64,000 nt of DNA. Source: Paraescarpia echinospica. Lineage: Eukaryota > Annelida > Polychaeta > Sabellida > Siboglinidae. The position numbers and the translations under genes were made by a program. This document shows positions 43,078 to 58,000 of this stretch, in pieces (position 1 is the first letter of the stretch; the number at the start of each line of letters is the position of its first letter). The DNA is taken from assembly GCA_020002185.1 (NCBI GenBank), contig CM034531.1, forward strand, positions 88,810,288 through 88,874,287, in the 5' to 3' direction. The notes under the pieces were generated by a model that searched no databases, had not been told where the DNA came from, and saw nothing but the letters and a program-made list of their open reading frames with translations.

Positions 43078-46000
43078 GTAAGGCGGCCATGTAAGGTCAT
43101 TCATAGGAGGGATCATTCGAATTTTTTTAATATCATTCAATGTTTAGTGACTGATCAGTCGTGTTCGCTAGTCATGCCTGGTCTCTGATCACTTCTAATG
43201 CTGCTTTTAGAACTCCTCATAATTAACATAAATACGATATTCCTACTGGGAAATCGCGTTTGGAACTACTTTCAACTGGTGTTTACATTGTAATTACAAG
43301 TCGTGAATTCAAAAAGTATTTTTGATACCTCAGTTAGTGACCTTCACCTTCACTGCAAAACGATGGCAGTGAATAAGAGCGAGATTATTGATAAATAATT
43401 GTTTATTTTTTACTATTCTGCCATTTAGTTACTATATAATAAAACATTTAAGATTTTTGTATTGGTGAAAGCAGTTTGAAAACATGAACATTTAATATAG
43501 TTTGTTTTATGCGCAGCTAAAAGAAATATCACACAGCATGTGTGTCCCGAACGCTCACGGCTCGTTGGCACTCGGATAAACAGTAATTACGAGGAGTTCC
43601 AAATGCAGCATTACTAGTCCTGATTACTGCCCACTGTTGAATGTGTTTAAGTTATGTAGGCTGTGTTCAGGGGTAATACTGTAATGATAATATATGTAAC
43701 AGTACTGATTATACATATTCAAGTAATTGTAATAGTAATATGTTGAACAAAACCCAGTTTAGTTGTAATAGGAAGCAATGAAATAGCAATTAACCTACTA
43801 CTTTTCTATTGTTGCTTGGCCAAAGGGATTCAATGGTGCTTTGAAACCTGTTCTCGTGCTAAATATTATTTTCACATAATCCTATGGGTTTTTCACATAA
43901 TCCTATGGGTTTAGTGGCTGCCTGCACTCTACTGAGCCTAAACTACCACAGGTGTGAATAAACTAGGTGGGAACGATACAAATGTCTTTATACTTGAGCC
44001 AGTAATTAACTGTCTACCAAGAAGCAGTAGATCAGTATGGTTTAATAATCCACCAAGTGAAGTAACAGAGACATTGCTTGTGTCATAAATTCCACATGAT
44101 TCCAGTATGGCACTGAAGTATAAAATTAGAGATACGTTCTATCGTTAGACAGAGTAATTAGATAATGCTAAATATGTAAAATTGTGTGAGTATGTGTTTG
44201 TGTGTGTTATACATTAATCTATGTATGTGTTTTTTATTAGCCTGTGTGTTTGCATTAACTTGGCATGTGTATGTGCGTTAGCTTTACTTGTGTATCAGTA
44301 TGTGGGTATCATGACCTGTGTATGTGTGTTAGCTTGGCCAGGGTATGTGTGTTATCTTTGTATGTATATGTGTGTGTGTGTATGTGTATTAAGTTGGCAT
44401 TTGTATGCGTTTTAACTTGGCCTATGTATGTATGGTAAGTTGGTCTGTGTATGTGTGTTATCCTGGCCTGTGTGTGTGTTATCATGGCCTATGTATGTGT
44501 GTTATCATGGCCTATGTGTGTGTGTGTTAACGTGGCATGTGTATGTGTGTTAAGTTGGTCTGTGTATGTGTGCTATCCTGGCCAGTGTATGTGTGTTAAC
44601 TTGGCATGTGTATGTGTGTTAAGTTGGCCTGTGCATGTGTGTTATCCTGGTCTGTCTATGTGTGTTATCCTGGCCTGTGTGTGTTATCTTGGCCTGTGTA
44701 TATGTGCTATCCTGGCCTGTGTATATGTGTAAAGTTGGCATGTGTATGTGTGTTATCCTGGCCTGTATATATGTGTTATACTGGCCTGTGTATGTGTGTT
44801 ATCCCGGCCTGTGTATGTGAGTTATCCTGGCCTCTGTGTGTATGTGAGTTATCCTGGCCTGTGCGTGTGTTAAATTGGCCTGTGTATGTGTGTTAAGTTG
44901 GCCTATGTATGTGTGTTATCCTGGCCTGGGTATGTGAGTTATCCTGGCCTGTGTACGTGTGTTATCCTGGCCTGTGTATGTGTGTTATCCTGGCCTGGTT
45001 ATGTGTGTTATCCTGGCCTGTGTATGTGTGTTATCCTGGCCTGTGTACGTGTGTTATCCTGGCCTGTGTACGTGTGTTATCCTGGCCTGTGTATGTGTGT
45101 TATCCTGGCCTGTGTGGGTGTGTGTATCTTATCTTGGCCGGCATATTCTTACAATCCTAGTTGAGATTTGTGCATTGTCAAGAGGTTGTGAGCCATGCAT
45201 TGTAAGAAGGCCATGAGGCATGACAGATTCATGCAACGTGCACATTTACCATTTTTTATTCAACAAATAATCACAGTTGTGTAGCAGTTTCAGTTTATGT
45301 CGCAACGTTTCACTAATACTTATCTGTTGTGGTGTTGTCTTTCTGGCCAGGATGCCGAGAAGAGAAGTCCGCTGCATGCGTCAGCCTACTGCGGTGAGGC
45401 CGAGATTGCCGACCTACTCTTGTTGAATGGAGCGAGAGTGAACACAAAGGACAACCGCTGGCTGACGCCAATGCACTGGGCTTGTTGTTCCCGCAGTGAT
45501 GTGAGTGCCCACGTCACAGTCTAACACCTGACATCACAAACTAATACCTGATGTCACCAACTAACACTTAACATTACAGTCTAACACCTGACATCACAGT
45601 CTAACACCAGACATCATAAACTAACACATGACATCACAGTCTAACACCTGACATCACAAACTAATACCTGATGTCACTAACTAACACTTGACACCACAGT
45701 CTAACATCTGACATCACAGTCTAACACCTCGCATCACCAACTAACACATGACATTACAGTCTAACACCTGACATCACAGTCTAACACCTGACATCATAAA
45801 CTAACACCTGACATCACAGTCTTAACACTTGACATCATAAACTTGCACCTAACATCACAATCTAACACATGACATCGCAAACTAACACATCACAGTCTGA
45901 CATAACAAACTAACACATGACATTCCTAACTTCACCAACTAACACCTGATATCACAGTCAAACACCTGACATCACAGTATAAGACTTTACATCACAATTT

Positions 46001-49000
46001 AACACCTGACATCACAGTCTAATAAACACCGGGCATCACAGTCTAACACCTGGCATCACCTCCTAGCAGACCTGTTCATTCGATCACCATCTCAACTTCT
46101 CTGGGAAGTATTCACCATGCAGCAATACCTCGACAAAAGTTACTCGTTCACGATGTTGAATGTTGTCCCTTCTTGTAGTCCATTCTTATCAGTTCTTGTT
46201 GTCCAATCTTATTGTCTAATGATATCCAATCTTATTGTGTAAACTTGTCCAATCTTATTGTTCGTTCTTGTCCATTGTTGACATCCATTCTTGTTGTCAT
46301 CTTTTGCAGGACACCGTCGAAATCTTACTCCGTCACCAGGCGGATGTGAATGCACGGGACAAGAATTGGCAGACACCACTGCATGTGGCCGCCGCTAACA
46401 ACGCTGTCAAGTGTGCCAACTACATCGTCCCTCTGCTCAGCAGTGTGAATGTGTCGGACCGCGCTGGACGCACGAGTCTACACCACGCCGCCTTCAATGG
46501 CCACTTAGAGGTGAGTGATAACAGGGAGGTCAGGAGTGAGTGATAATAGCTAGGTCAAAACGAGTGATAATATGGAGGTCAAACTGCATCAGCCATATGG
46601 CACTTTCAATGGTCACTTAGAGTTAGAGGTGAATGATAATATGTTCTAAATTAATGGTTCTGATAATAGACAAGTGATAGGCAGACACTTCTTGGATGAG
46701 TAATATAAATCATTCCAATCCCCTTGTGTATATCATGAATGCGACTTTGTAACACCTACTGGACACAGTTGCATAATTTTACCAGTGGTAAACTCAGGCT
46801 GCTCCAGAACTTTTGAGTCGTGTTTACGATATAAATGAGCCCATTGGAATGCAGCGTTAGCCCAGAGGTTATGGACAAGCACCTGTTGTTTTTGTGATGA
46901 TACAGAGGTAATGTTATGTGAGTGATAATAGGGAAGTTATCGCCAGGTACCTTCTTTGTGGGTGATAATAGGAAGATCACAGTAACAACAGTGGCTTTAT
47001 GTGACAGATGGTGCAGTTGCTCCTTGACAAGGGTGCAACGATCAATGCATTTGACAAGAAGGACCGTCGGGCAATCCACTGGGCCGCCTTCATGGGTCAC
47101 GTGGACGTTGTACGACTGCTCATAGACTACGGCGCGGAGATCAACTGTAGGGACAAACAGGTGAGGAGAATATGTCGACTATGTTGTCATTATGTGCAGT
47201 TGACACCGTTTGTGGGGTACAGTCAATTTGGATGGCTGGAAACTTAAAGGAGCCTCGTCAGTGTGACTTTTTATTTGTTTTATTTCAAATTCATTTTGCA
47301 AAAAAGCAAACCTACCTGGTATCCACTATGCTAGCTTGTTTGTGCAATATTTTAATATAGTTTCGGTAAAATCACCTGATAAATTAATTTAATCTTTGTC
47401 CTGGTATTAAGTCAAATAATTTACATCTTTGGTATACGGTTATGCAAATGTTTATCAAATGTTGGTGATAACTTCAGTGACTTGAAGGCCTAGAAAATTA
47501 CTTTCACAAAGTACCTTTTAATAAATAAGTAAGCTCTATTTGATTATACTGACTGGATATTACTAATGAAACAGCTGTAATAATAAACTTAATCCACACC
47601 TCAATCTTTGGGTGCAGTTGATGAAGTGAAATAGGTACTGCATAACTGCATAAGCTCAAAGATTTTGTTGTTTGCCACTGTTTTAAAGGGTTATTTGCAC
47701 ACAATTAATGTCACTGAAAGGTATCAGTGTTGTCACAGTTGAAATCACACACTGAAAAATATGTCTTACCTGAAGTTGATCTAATCTATTTGACGGCGTT
47801 TCTCCAGCCATAGTTTGCCAATTGTAGTTGGTTTTGGGGGCAGACCACAGAGTGAAATTAGGGGTATTTTTTAATGATCATGGTGTTACTATTTCAAATG
47901 AATTTGGTGTTATCGTACAGTTTATTTTGCCAGACCGGTCTGCAGTATAGCCGCCCAGGGGGCCAGTTTGGCCTCCAGCCAGGATCCATTGTTGGTGCCG
48001 TGAGTTTTTGTCCCAAATATGAGAAAAACCCAGAGGGCCGTCATCCGTGACGCAACTTTGGCTAATGTACAGGTTTTTAACACGAGTGACTAATACCTTT
48101 CTCAAAATTGAGTCAGCATTATATGAAAATTGCTATTAGTGCTATGTGGTTAAATATTTTTTCTAAGATAGTATTGATCATAGTGCTAATGTTAATATAT
48201 GTGTATAAATGTATTATTATCTGCCAAAATATAATTGTCTATGATAGTATGGCTACTTTGTACCTAAATGTAATGTTATCTGCCAAAATATAATTGTCTA
48301 TGATAGTATGGCTACTTTGTACCTAAATGTAATGTTATCTGCCAAAATATAATTGTCTATGATAGTATGGCTACTTTCTACCTAAATGTAATGTTATCTG
48401 CCAAAATATAATTGTCTATGATAGTATGGCTACTTTGTACCTAAATGTAATGTTATCTGCCAAAATATAATTGTCTATGATAGTATGGCTACTTTCTACC
48501 TAAATGTAATGTTATCTGCCAAAATATAATTGTCTATGATAGTATGGCTACTTTCTACCTAAATGTAATGTTATCTGCCAAAATATAATTGTCTATGATA
48601 GTATGGCTACTTTCTACCTAAATGTAATGTTATCTGCCAAAATATAATTGTCTATGATAGTATGGCTACTTTCTACCTAAATGTAATGTTATCTGCCAAA
48701 ATATAAGTGTCTATGATAGTATGGCTACTTTCTACCTAAATGTAATGTTATCTGCCAAAATATAAGTGTCTATGATAGTATGGCTACTTTCTACCTAAAT
48801 GTAATGTTATCTGCCAAAATATAATTGTCTATGATAGTATGGCTACTTTCTACCTAAATGTAATGTTATCTGCCAAAATATAAGTGTCTATGATAGTATG
48901 GCTACTTTCTACCTAAATGTAATGTTATCTGCCAAAATATAAGTGTCTATGATAGTATGGCTACTTTCTACCTAAATGTAATGTTATCTGCATAATTCTG

Positions 49001-52000
49001 ACATTCTTTGCCAGTTGTTTTGCCTACTGTGTAACAGTATCTGCCTAAATGTAAATGCACCTGTCTATGTACATTCTTCATCTAAATGTCACTTTCTCTG
49101 CCTAAACATAACAATCTGCTTATTTGTAACCTGACTACCTGAATATTATATAAAGTGTCATTAACATGCAATAATTGCCTGACAGCTTAGTTCCTTAGAT
49201 TATTATGTCCTTAAATTCCTTCTCGGTCTAGGAAACCAATAAGGTTTAGACTTTTTCAATTAAAAGTCCTTTCTTTATTCAATTTGATTTCACATCGCAT
49301 TTCAGATGAATTTCAAGAATAATTGAACTTATGTAGTATCTACTACAAACTGATATTTTTTGGCCAAAAATTGTATTTAGTTATTGTGGCATCATCGAAC
49401 AAACTATTTCATTACTTTTGACAGTATATAATAAAAAATTGGCTAAATAAGAAAAGGTAGTCAAACTATTGAAGCCAATGTGATGATAATGATATGATAG
49501 ATTACTATTTATAGTTATCGATAGTACACTAAATATTAATAGTAAATATAGTTGGCAAACAGATCTGCTGGGCTGTTTGTGCCACACCAGATGAATGTTC
49601 GTAAACATGCTTCTTCAATTTTACTTATTTACCAATCTGACTTCAAATATTTTCAACATTAGCAGTGTCATTCGTGGATTCACCAATTTAGGAATTGACT
49701 GCCAATACAGCTATGCAATAATTAGGGGTAGCGCCAATCCTAACACATGAAACTATTGCAATACTATCGCAATAATTCTGAGACTCGTGCACAGTAGTAT
49801 TGCAATAGTAATTACAGCTACCACAATACTATCACATTACTTGAATGATAAAATCATTTAAAAGTATCACTCGTAGACATGACACGCAACCATCTACGTA
49901 TTTAGATATGGTTTCAAAGACATATAAAAATATTATTCCTAATCATAGTGTAGCAAGGCTGTGCCTGTTAGTATTAACATATTTTGATTGCTTATATCTG
50001 TATATGTGTGTTACTTTTAATTGTGAGTATTAGTTTTACTATATAGGTGTAAGATTCACAGAATATAATGTGTGAATGTATGGATCTTCCAAATTTCTAT
50101 TGTGTCTGCCTTTGTTTGACAGTGTCTTTTCCTATATTACATTGTCTTGAACCCTTGAAGTAAAACCATCTCAGAACCATTGAAGTATAACCATCTCGGA
50201 ACCCTTGAAGTATAACCATCTCGGAACCCTTGAAGTATAACCATCTCAGAACCCTTGAAGTATAACCGTCCCAGAACTCTTGAAGTATGTGACTTCTCAA
50301 CCTTGAAGTGTAACCATCCCAGAACCCTGGAAATGTAACCATCTCAGAACCCTTGAAGTATAACCATCCCAGAACCCTTGAAGTATAACCATCTCAGAAC
50401 CCTTGAAGTATAACTGTCCCAGAACCCTTGAAGTATGTGACTTCTCAACCTTGAAGTGTAACCATCCCAGAACCCTTGAAATGTAACCATCTCAGAACCC
50501 TTGAAGTATAACCATCCCAGAACTCTTGAAGTATAACCATCTCAGAACACTTGAAGTATAACCATCCCAGAACTCTTGAAGTATAACCATCTCAGAACAC
50601 TTGAAGTATAACAATCTAAGAACCCTTGAAGTATAACCATCTCAAAACCCTTGAAGTATGACCACCTCAAAACCCCTGAAGTGTGACCTTATCAGAACGT
50701 CTAAATTATAACCACTTCAGAACCCCTGAAGAATGACCACCTTAGAACCCCTGAAGTATGACCACTTAAAAACCCCTGAAGTATGACCATCTCATAACCC
50801 CTAAAGTATGACCACTTAAAAACCCCTGAAGTGTGACCACATCAGAACCCCTGAAGTGTGACCATATCAGAACCCCTTATGTAATAACTAAATATGTATA
50901 TACACACCCTAGACCTTGTCCCTACAGATGTACACACCCCTTGACCTTGTCGCTATAAATGTACATGCCCCTACACCTTGTCCCTACAGATGTACACACC
51001 CCTTGACCTTGTCCCTACAGATGTACATGCCCCTTGATCTTGTCCCTACAGATGTACACACCCTTTGACCATGTCCTATAGATGTACACACTCCTTGACC
51101 TTGTCCAACAGATGTACACGCCCGTTGGCCTTGTCCAATAGATGTACACGCCCGTTGGCCTTGTCCAACAGATGTACACACCCCTTGGCCTTGTCCTACA
51201 GATGCACACACCCCTTGGCCTTGTCCTACAGATGTTCGCACACATTGTCCTTGTGGTACATATATACGCACTCATTGACCTTGTCCTACATATGCAATGC
51301 CCCTTGGCATTGTCCTACTGATGTACGCATCCATTGACCTTGTGCTACATATGTACACACCCCTTGACCTTATCTCTACAGATGTACACACCCCTCGACG
51401 TTGTCCCTACAGATGTACATACCCCTTGACCTTGTGCTACATATGTCCTTGACCTTGTCCTACAGATGTACATGCCCCTTGACCTTGTCCTACAGATGTA
51501 CACACCCCTGCATGCATCCTCAGCCAGTGGTCAGATCAGTGTGGTCAAGCTGCTGCTGGAGATGGGCGTGGAGGTGGACGCGGTCAACAGCTACGGTAAC
51601 ACCAGTCTCCACATCTCCTGTCTCAATGGTCAGGACGTCGTGGTCAGCGAACTGATTGCCTATGGCGCTGGACTCAACACAGCGAACTGCAAGGGCCAGG
51701 TAAGATGGTGTAGCATTTGTGTAACATACATGTAACATGTGTAATACAAGTGTAGCATCAGTGTGACATATATGTGTAACATCAATATAGAATAAATGTA
51801 ACAAATGTACCACAAGTACAGCATGTATGTAATGTACCACAAGTGTAACATGTATGTAATGTACCACAAGTGTAACATGTATGTAATGTACCACAAGTAT
51901 AACATGTCTGTAATGTACCACAAGTGTAACATGTATGTAATGTACCACAAGTGTAGCATGTATGTAATGTACCACAATTGTAACAGGTATGTAATGTACC

Positions 52001-55000
52001 ACAAGTGTAGCATGTATGTAATGTACCACAAGTGTAACATGTATGTAATGTACCACAAGTGTAACATGCATGTAATGTACCACAAGTGTAGCATGTATGT
52101 AATGTACCACAATTGTAACATGTATGTAATGTACTACAAGTGTAACATGTATGTAATGTACCACAAGTGTAACACGTATGTAATGTACCACAAGTGTAAC
52201 ACGTATGTAATGTACCACAAGTGTAACACGTATGTAATGTACACAGAGTTAGATGTTGAAGTCCATTTAAACAAACAAACCAGTTATTCAGATCCTTTAC
52301 AGAAATGTGATAAATACAAACTACTGTTACCATATCAGATGCAGACTATATACCAAGTCAGCACTGCCTAGGGTACACAAAGGATACATCAGTAATAATT
52401 GTTTTTCTTACTATAGAAGCGTCATTATGGTTACAAACTAAAAACAAAAATGTAGCTGTAATAAGATGTTTCCCCAGCGACGTGTCAGTAGGCGTCTCTA
52501 ACTGCTCCATACCTCTGCTCCAGACTCCTGTAATAAGATGTTTCAATAAGCAGTGTGTCTGTAGGTGTCTCCAACTGCTCCATGTAATAAGATGTTTCCT
52601 CAGCGATGTGTCAGTAGGCGTCTCTAACTGCTCCATATCTCTGCTCCAGACTCCTGTAATAAGATGTTTCAATAAGCAGTTTGTCTGTAGGTGTCTCCAA
52701 CTGCTCCGTGTCTCCTCCAGACTCCTGTAATAAGATGTTTCAATGAGCAGTGTGTCTGCAGGTATCTCTAACTGCTCCATGTCTCCTCCAGACTCCTGTA
52801 ATAAGATGTTTCAATGAGCAGTGTGTCTGCAAGTGTCTCTAACTGCTCTATGTCTCCTCCAGACTCCTGTAATAAGATGTTTCATGGAGCAGTGTGTCTG
52901 TAGGTGTCTCTAACTGCTCCATGACTCCTCCAGACTCCTGTAATAAGATGTTTCAATGAGCAGTGTGTCTGTAGGTGTCTCCAACTGCTCCATATCTCTG
53001 CTCCAGACTCCTGTAATAAGATGTGTCATGGAGCAGTGTGTCTGTAGGTGTCTCTAACTGCTCCATGACTCCTCCAGACTCCTGTAATAAGATGTGTCAT
53101 GGAGCAGTGTGTCTGTAGGTGTCTCTAACTGCACCATGACTCCTCCAGACTCCTGTAATAAGATGTTTCATGGAGCAGTGTGTCTGTAGGTGTCTCTAAC
53201 TGCTCCATGTCTCCTCCAGACTCCTGTAATAAGATGTTTCAATGAGCAGTGTGTCTGCAGGTGTCTCTAACTGCTCCATGTCTCCTCCAGACTCCTGTAA
53301 TAAGATGTTTCAATGAGCAGTGTGTCTGTTGGTGTCTCTAACTGCTCTATGTCTCCTCCAGACTCCTGTAATAAGATGATTCATGGAGCAATGTGTCTGT
53401 ATGTGTCTCTAACTGCTCCGTGACTCCTCCAGACTCCTGTAATAAGATGTTTCAATGAGCAGTGTGTCTGCAGGTGTCTCCAACTGCTCCATATATCTGC
53501 TCCAGACTCCTGTAATAAGATGTGTCATGGAGCAGTGTGTCTGTAGGTGTCTCTAACTGCTCCATGACTCCTCCAGACTCCTGTAATAAGATGTGTCATG
53601 GAGCAGTGTGTCTGTAGGTGTCTCTAACTGTACCATGACTCCTCCAGACTCCTGTAATAAGATGTTTCATGGAGCAGTGTGTCTGTAGGTGTCTCTAACT
53701 GCTCCATGTCTCCTCCAGACTCCTGTAATAAGATGTTTCAATGAGCAGTGTGTCTGCAGGTGTCTCTAACTGCTCCATGTCTCCTCCAGACTCCTGTAAT
53801 AAGATGTTTCAATGAGCAGTGTGTCTGTTGGTGTCTCTAACTGCTCCATGACTCCTCCAGACTCCTGTAATAAGATGTTTCATGGAGCAGTGTGTCTGTA
53901 GGTGTCTCTAACTGCTCCATGACTCCTCCAGACTCCTGTAATAAGATGTTTCAATGAGCAGTGTGTCTGTAGGTGTCTCCAACTGCTCCATATCTCTGCT
54001 CCAGACTCCTGTAATAAGATGTTTCATGGAGCAGTGTGTCTGTAGGTGTCTCTAACTGCTCCATGTCTCCTCCAGACTCCTGTAATAAGTTGTTTCAATG
54101 AGCAGTGTGTCTGTAGGTGTCTCTAACTGCTCCATGTCTCCTCCAGACTCCTGTAATAAGATGTTTCATGGAGCAGTGTGTCTGCAAGTGTCTCTAACTG
54201 CTCTATGTCTCCTCCAGATTCCTGTAATAAGATGTTTCATGGAGCAGTGTGTCTGTAGGTGTCTCTAACTGCTCCATGACTCCTCAAGACTCCTGTAATA
54301 AGATGTTTCAATGAGCAGTGTGTCTGTAGGTGTCTCCAACTGCTCCATATCTCTGCTCCAGACTTCTGTAATAAGATGTTTCATGGAGCAGTGTGTCTGT
54401 AGGTGTCTCTAACTGCTCCATGTCTCCTCCAGACTCCTGTAATAATATGTTTCAATGAGCAGTGTGTCTGCAGGTGTCTCTAACTGCTCCATGACTCCTC
54501 CAGACTCCTGTAATAAGACGTTTCATGGAGCAGTGTGTCTGTAGGTGTCTTAACTGCTCCATGACTCCTCCAGACTCCTGTAATAAGACGTTTCATGGAG
54601 CAGTGTGTCTGTAGGTGTCTTAACTGCTCCATGACTCCTCCAGACTCCTGTAATAAGATGTTTCATGGAACAGTGTGTCTGCAGGTGTCTCTAACTGCTC
54701 CATGACTCCTCCAGACTCCTGTAATAAGATGTTTCTATGAGCAGTGTGTCTGTAGGTGTCTCTAACTGCTCCAGACTCCTGAAATAAGATGTTTCAATGA
54801 GCAGTGTGTCTGTAGGTGTCTCTAACTGCTCCATGTCTCCTCCAGACTCCTGTAATAATATGTTTCAATGAGCAGTGTGTCTGCAGGTGTCTCTAACTGC
54901 TCCAGACTCCTGTAGTAAGATGATTCATGGAGCAGTGTGTCTGTATGTGTCTTTAACTGCTCCATGACTCCTCCAGACTCCTGTAATAAGATGTTTCAAC

Positions 55001-58000
55001 GAGCAGTGTGTCTGCAGGTGTCTCCAACTGCTCCATATATCTGCTCCAGACTCCTGTAATAAGATGTTTCATGGAGCAGTGTGTCTAGGTGTCTCTAACT
55101 GGTCCATGTCTCCTCCAGACTCCTGTAATAAGATGTTTCAATGAGCAGTGTGTCTGTAGGTGTCTCTAACTGCTCCAGACTACTGTAATAAGATGTTTCA
55201 ATGAGCAGTGTGTCTGTAAGTGTCTCTAACTGCTCCATGTCTCATCCAGACTCCTGTAGTAAGATGTTTCATGGAGCAGTGTGTCTGTAGGTGTCTCTAA
55301 CTGCACCATGTCTCCTCCAGACTCATGTAGTAAGATGTTTCATGGAGCAGTGTGTCTGTAGGTGTCTCTAACTGCACCATGTCTCCTCCAGACTCCTGTA
55401 ATAAGATGTTTCATGGAGCAGTGTGTCTGTAGGTGTCTCTAACTGCTCCATGACTCCTCCAGACTCCTGTAATAAGATGTTTCAATGAGCAGTGTGTCTG
55501 TAGGTGTCTCTAACTGCACCATGACTCCTCCAGACTCCTGTAATAAGATGTTTCATGGAGCAGTGTGTCTGTATGTGTCTTTAACTGCTCCATGACTCCC
55601 CCAGACTCCTGTAATAAGATGTTTCAATGAGCAGTGTGTCTGCAGGTGTCTCCAACTGCTCCATATATCTGCTCCAGACTCCTGTAATAAGATGTTTCAT
55701 GGAGCAGTGTGTCTAGGTGTCTCTAACTGCTCCATGTCTCCTCCAGACTCCTGTAATAAGATGTTTCAATGAGCAGTGTGTCTGTAGGTGTCTCTAACTG
55801 CTCCAGACTACTGTAATAAGATGTTTCAATGAGCAGTGTGTCTGTAAGTGTCTCTAACTGCTCCATGTCTCATCCAGACTCCTGTAGTAAGATGTTTCAT
55901 GGAGCAGTGTGTCTGTAGGTGTCTCTAACTGCACCATGTCTCCTCCAGACTCCTGTAGTAAGATGTTTCATGGGGCAGTGTGTCTGTAGGTGTCTCTAAC
56001 TGCACCATGTCTCCTCCAGACTCCTGTAATAAGATGTTTCATGGAGCAGTGTGTCTGTTGGTGTCTCTAACTGCTCCATGACTCCTCCAGACTCCTGTAA
56101 TAAGATGTTTCATGGAGCAGTGTGTCTGTAGGTGTCTCTAACTGCACCATGACACCTCCAGTCTCCTGTAATAAGATGTGTCATGGAGCAGTGTGTCTAG
56201 GTGTCTCTAACTGCTCCATGTCTCCTCCAGACTCCTGTAATAAGATGTTTCAATGAGCAGTGTGTCTGTAGGTGTCTCTAACTGCTCCAGACTACTGTAA
56301 TAAGATGTTCAATGAGCAGTGTGTCTGTAAGTGTCTCTAACTGCACCCATGTCTCATCCAGACTCCTGTAGTAAGATGTTTCATGGAGCAGTGTGTCTGT
56401 AGGTGTCTCTAACTGCACCATGTCTCCTCCAGACTCCTGTTGTAAGAGATGTTTCATGGAGCAGTGTGTCTGTAGGTGTCTCTAACTGCACCCATGTCTC
56501 CTCCAGACTCCTGTAATAAGATGTTTCCATGGAGCAGGTGTCTGTTATGTTCCTAACTGCTCCACACTCTCTCCAGACTCCTGTAATAAGATGTTTCAGA
56601 GCAGTGTGTCTGTAGGTGTTCTAACTGCTCCATGACTCTCTCCAGACTCCTGTGTATAAGATGTTTCAATGAGCAGTGTGTCTGTAGGTGTCTCTAACTG
56701 CTCCAGACTACTGTAATAAGATGTTTCAATGAGCAGTGTGTCTGTAAGTGTCTCGAACTGCTCCATGACTCCTCCAGACTCCTGTAATAAGATGATTCAT
56801 GGAGCAATGTGTCTGTATGTGTCTCTAACTGCTCCGTGACTCCTCCAGACTCCTGTAATAAGATGTTTCAATGAGCAGTGTGTCTGCAGGTGTCTCTAAC
56901 TGCTCCAGACTCCTGTAATAAGATGATTCATGGAGCAGTGTGTCTGTATGTGTCTTTAACTGCTCCATGACTCCTCCAGACTCCTGTAATAAGATGTTTC
57001 AATGAGCAGTGTGTCATGGAGCAGTGTGTCTGTAGGTGTCTCTAACTGCACCATGACTCCTCCAGACTCCTGTAATAAGATGTTTCATGGAGCAGTGTGT
57101 CTGTAGGTGTCTCTAACTGCTCCGTTTCTCCTCCAGACTCCTGTAATAAGATGTTTCAATGAGCAGTGTGTCTGCAGGTGTCTCTAACTGCTCCATGTCT
57201 CCTCCAGACTCCTGTAATAAGATGTTTCAATGAGCAGTGTGTCTGTTGGTGTCTCTAACTGCTCTATGTCTCCTCCAGATTCCTGTAATAAGATGTTTCA
57301 TGGAGCAGTGTGTCTGTAGGTGTCTCTAACTGCTCCATGACTCCTCCAGACTCCTGTAATAAGATGTTTCAATGAGCAGTGTGTCTGTAGGTGTCTCCAA
57401 CTGCTCCATATCTCTGCTCCAGACTCCTGTAATAAGATGTTTCATGGAGCAGTGTGTCTGTAGGTGTCTCTAACTGCTCCATGTCTCCTCCAGACTCCTG
57501 TAATAAGTTGTTTCAATGAGCAGTGTGTCTGTAGGTGTCTCTAACTGCTCCATGTCTCCTCCAGACTCCTGTAATAAGATGTTTCATGGAGCAGTGTGTC
57601 TGCAAGTGTCTCTAACTGCTCTATGTCTCCTCCAGATTCCTGTAATAAGATGTTTCATGGAGCAGTGTGTCTGTAGGTGTCTCTAACTGCTCCATGACTC
57701 CTCCAGACTCCTGTAATAAGATGTTTCAATGAGCAGTGTGTCTGTAGGTGTCTCCAACTGCTCCATATCTCTGCTCCAGACTTCTGTAATAAGATGTTTC
57801 ATGGAGCAGTGTGTCTGTAGGTGTCTCTAACTGCTCCATGTCTCCTCCAGACTCCTGTAATAATATGTTTCAATGAACAGTGTGTCTGCAGGTGTCTCTA
57901 ACTGCTCCATGACTCCTCCAGACTCCTGTAATAAGACGTTTCATGGAGCAGTGTGTCTGTATGTGTCTTAACTGCTCCATGACTCCTCCAGACTCCTGTA

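Noticed and set aside
51520..52371. Long frames on both strands (H/V/Y and M/Y/K-rich)
   Set aside because: Stop-free 27-bp array; only 51496-51699 on + is a real exon.
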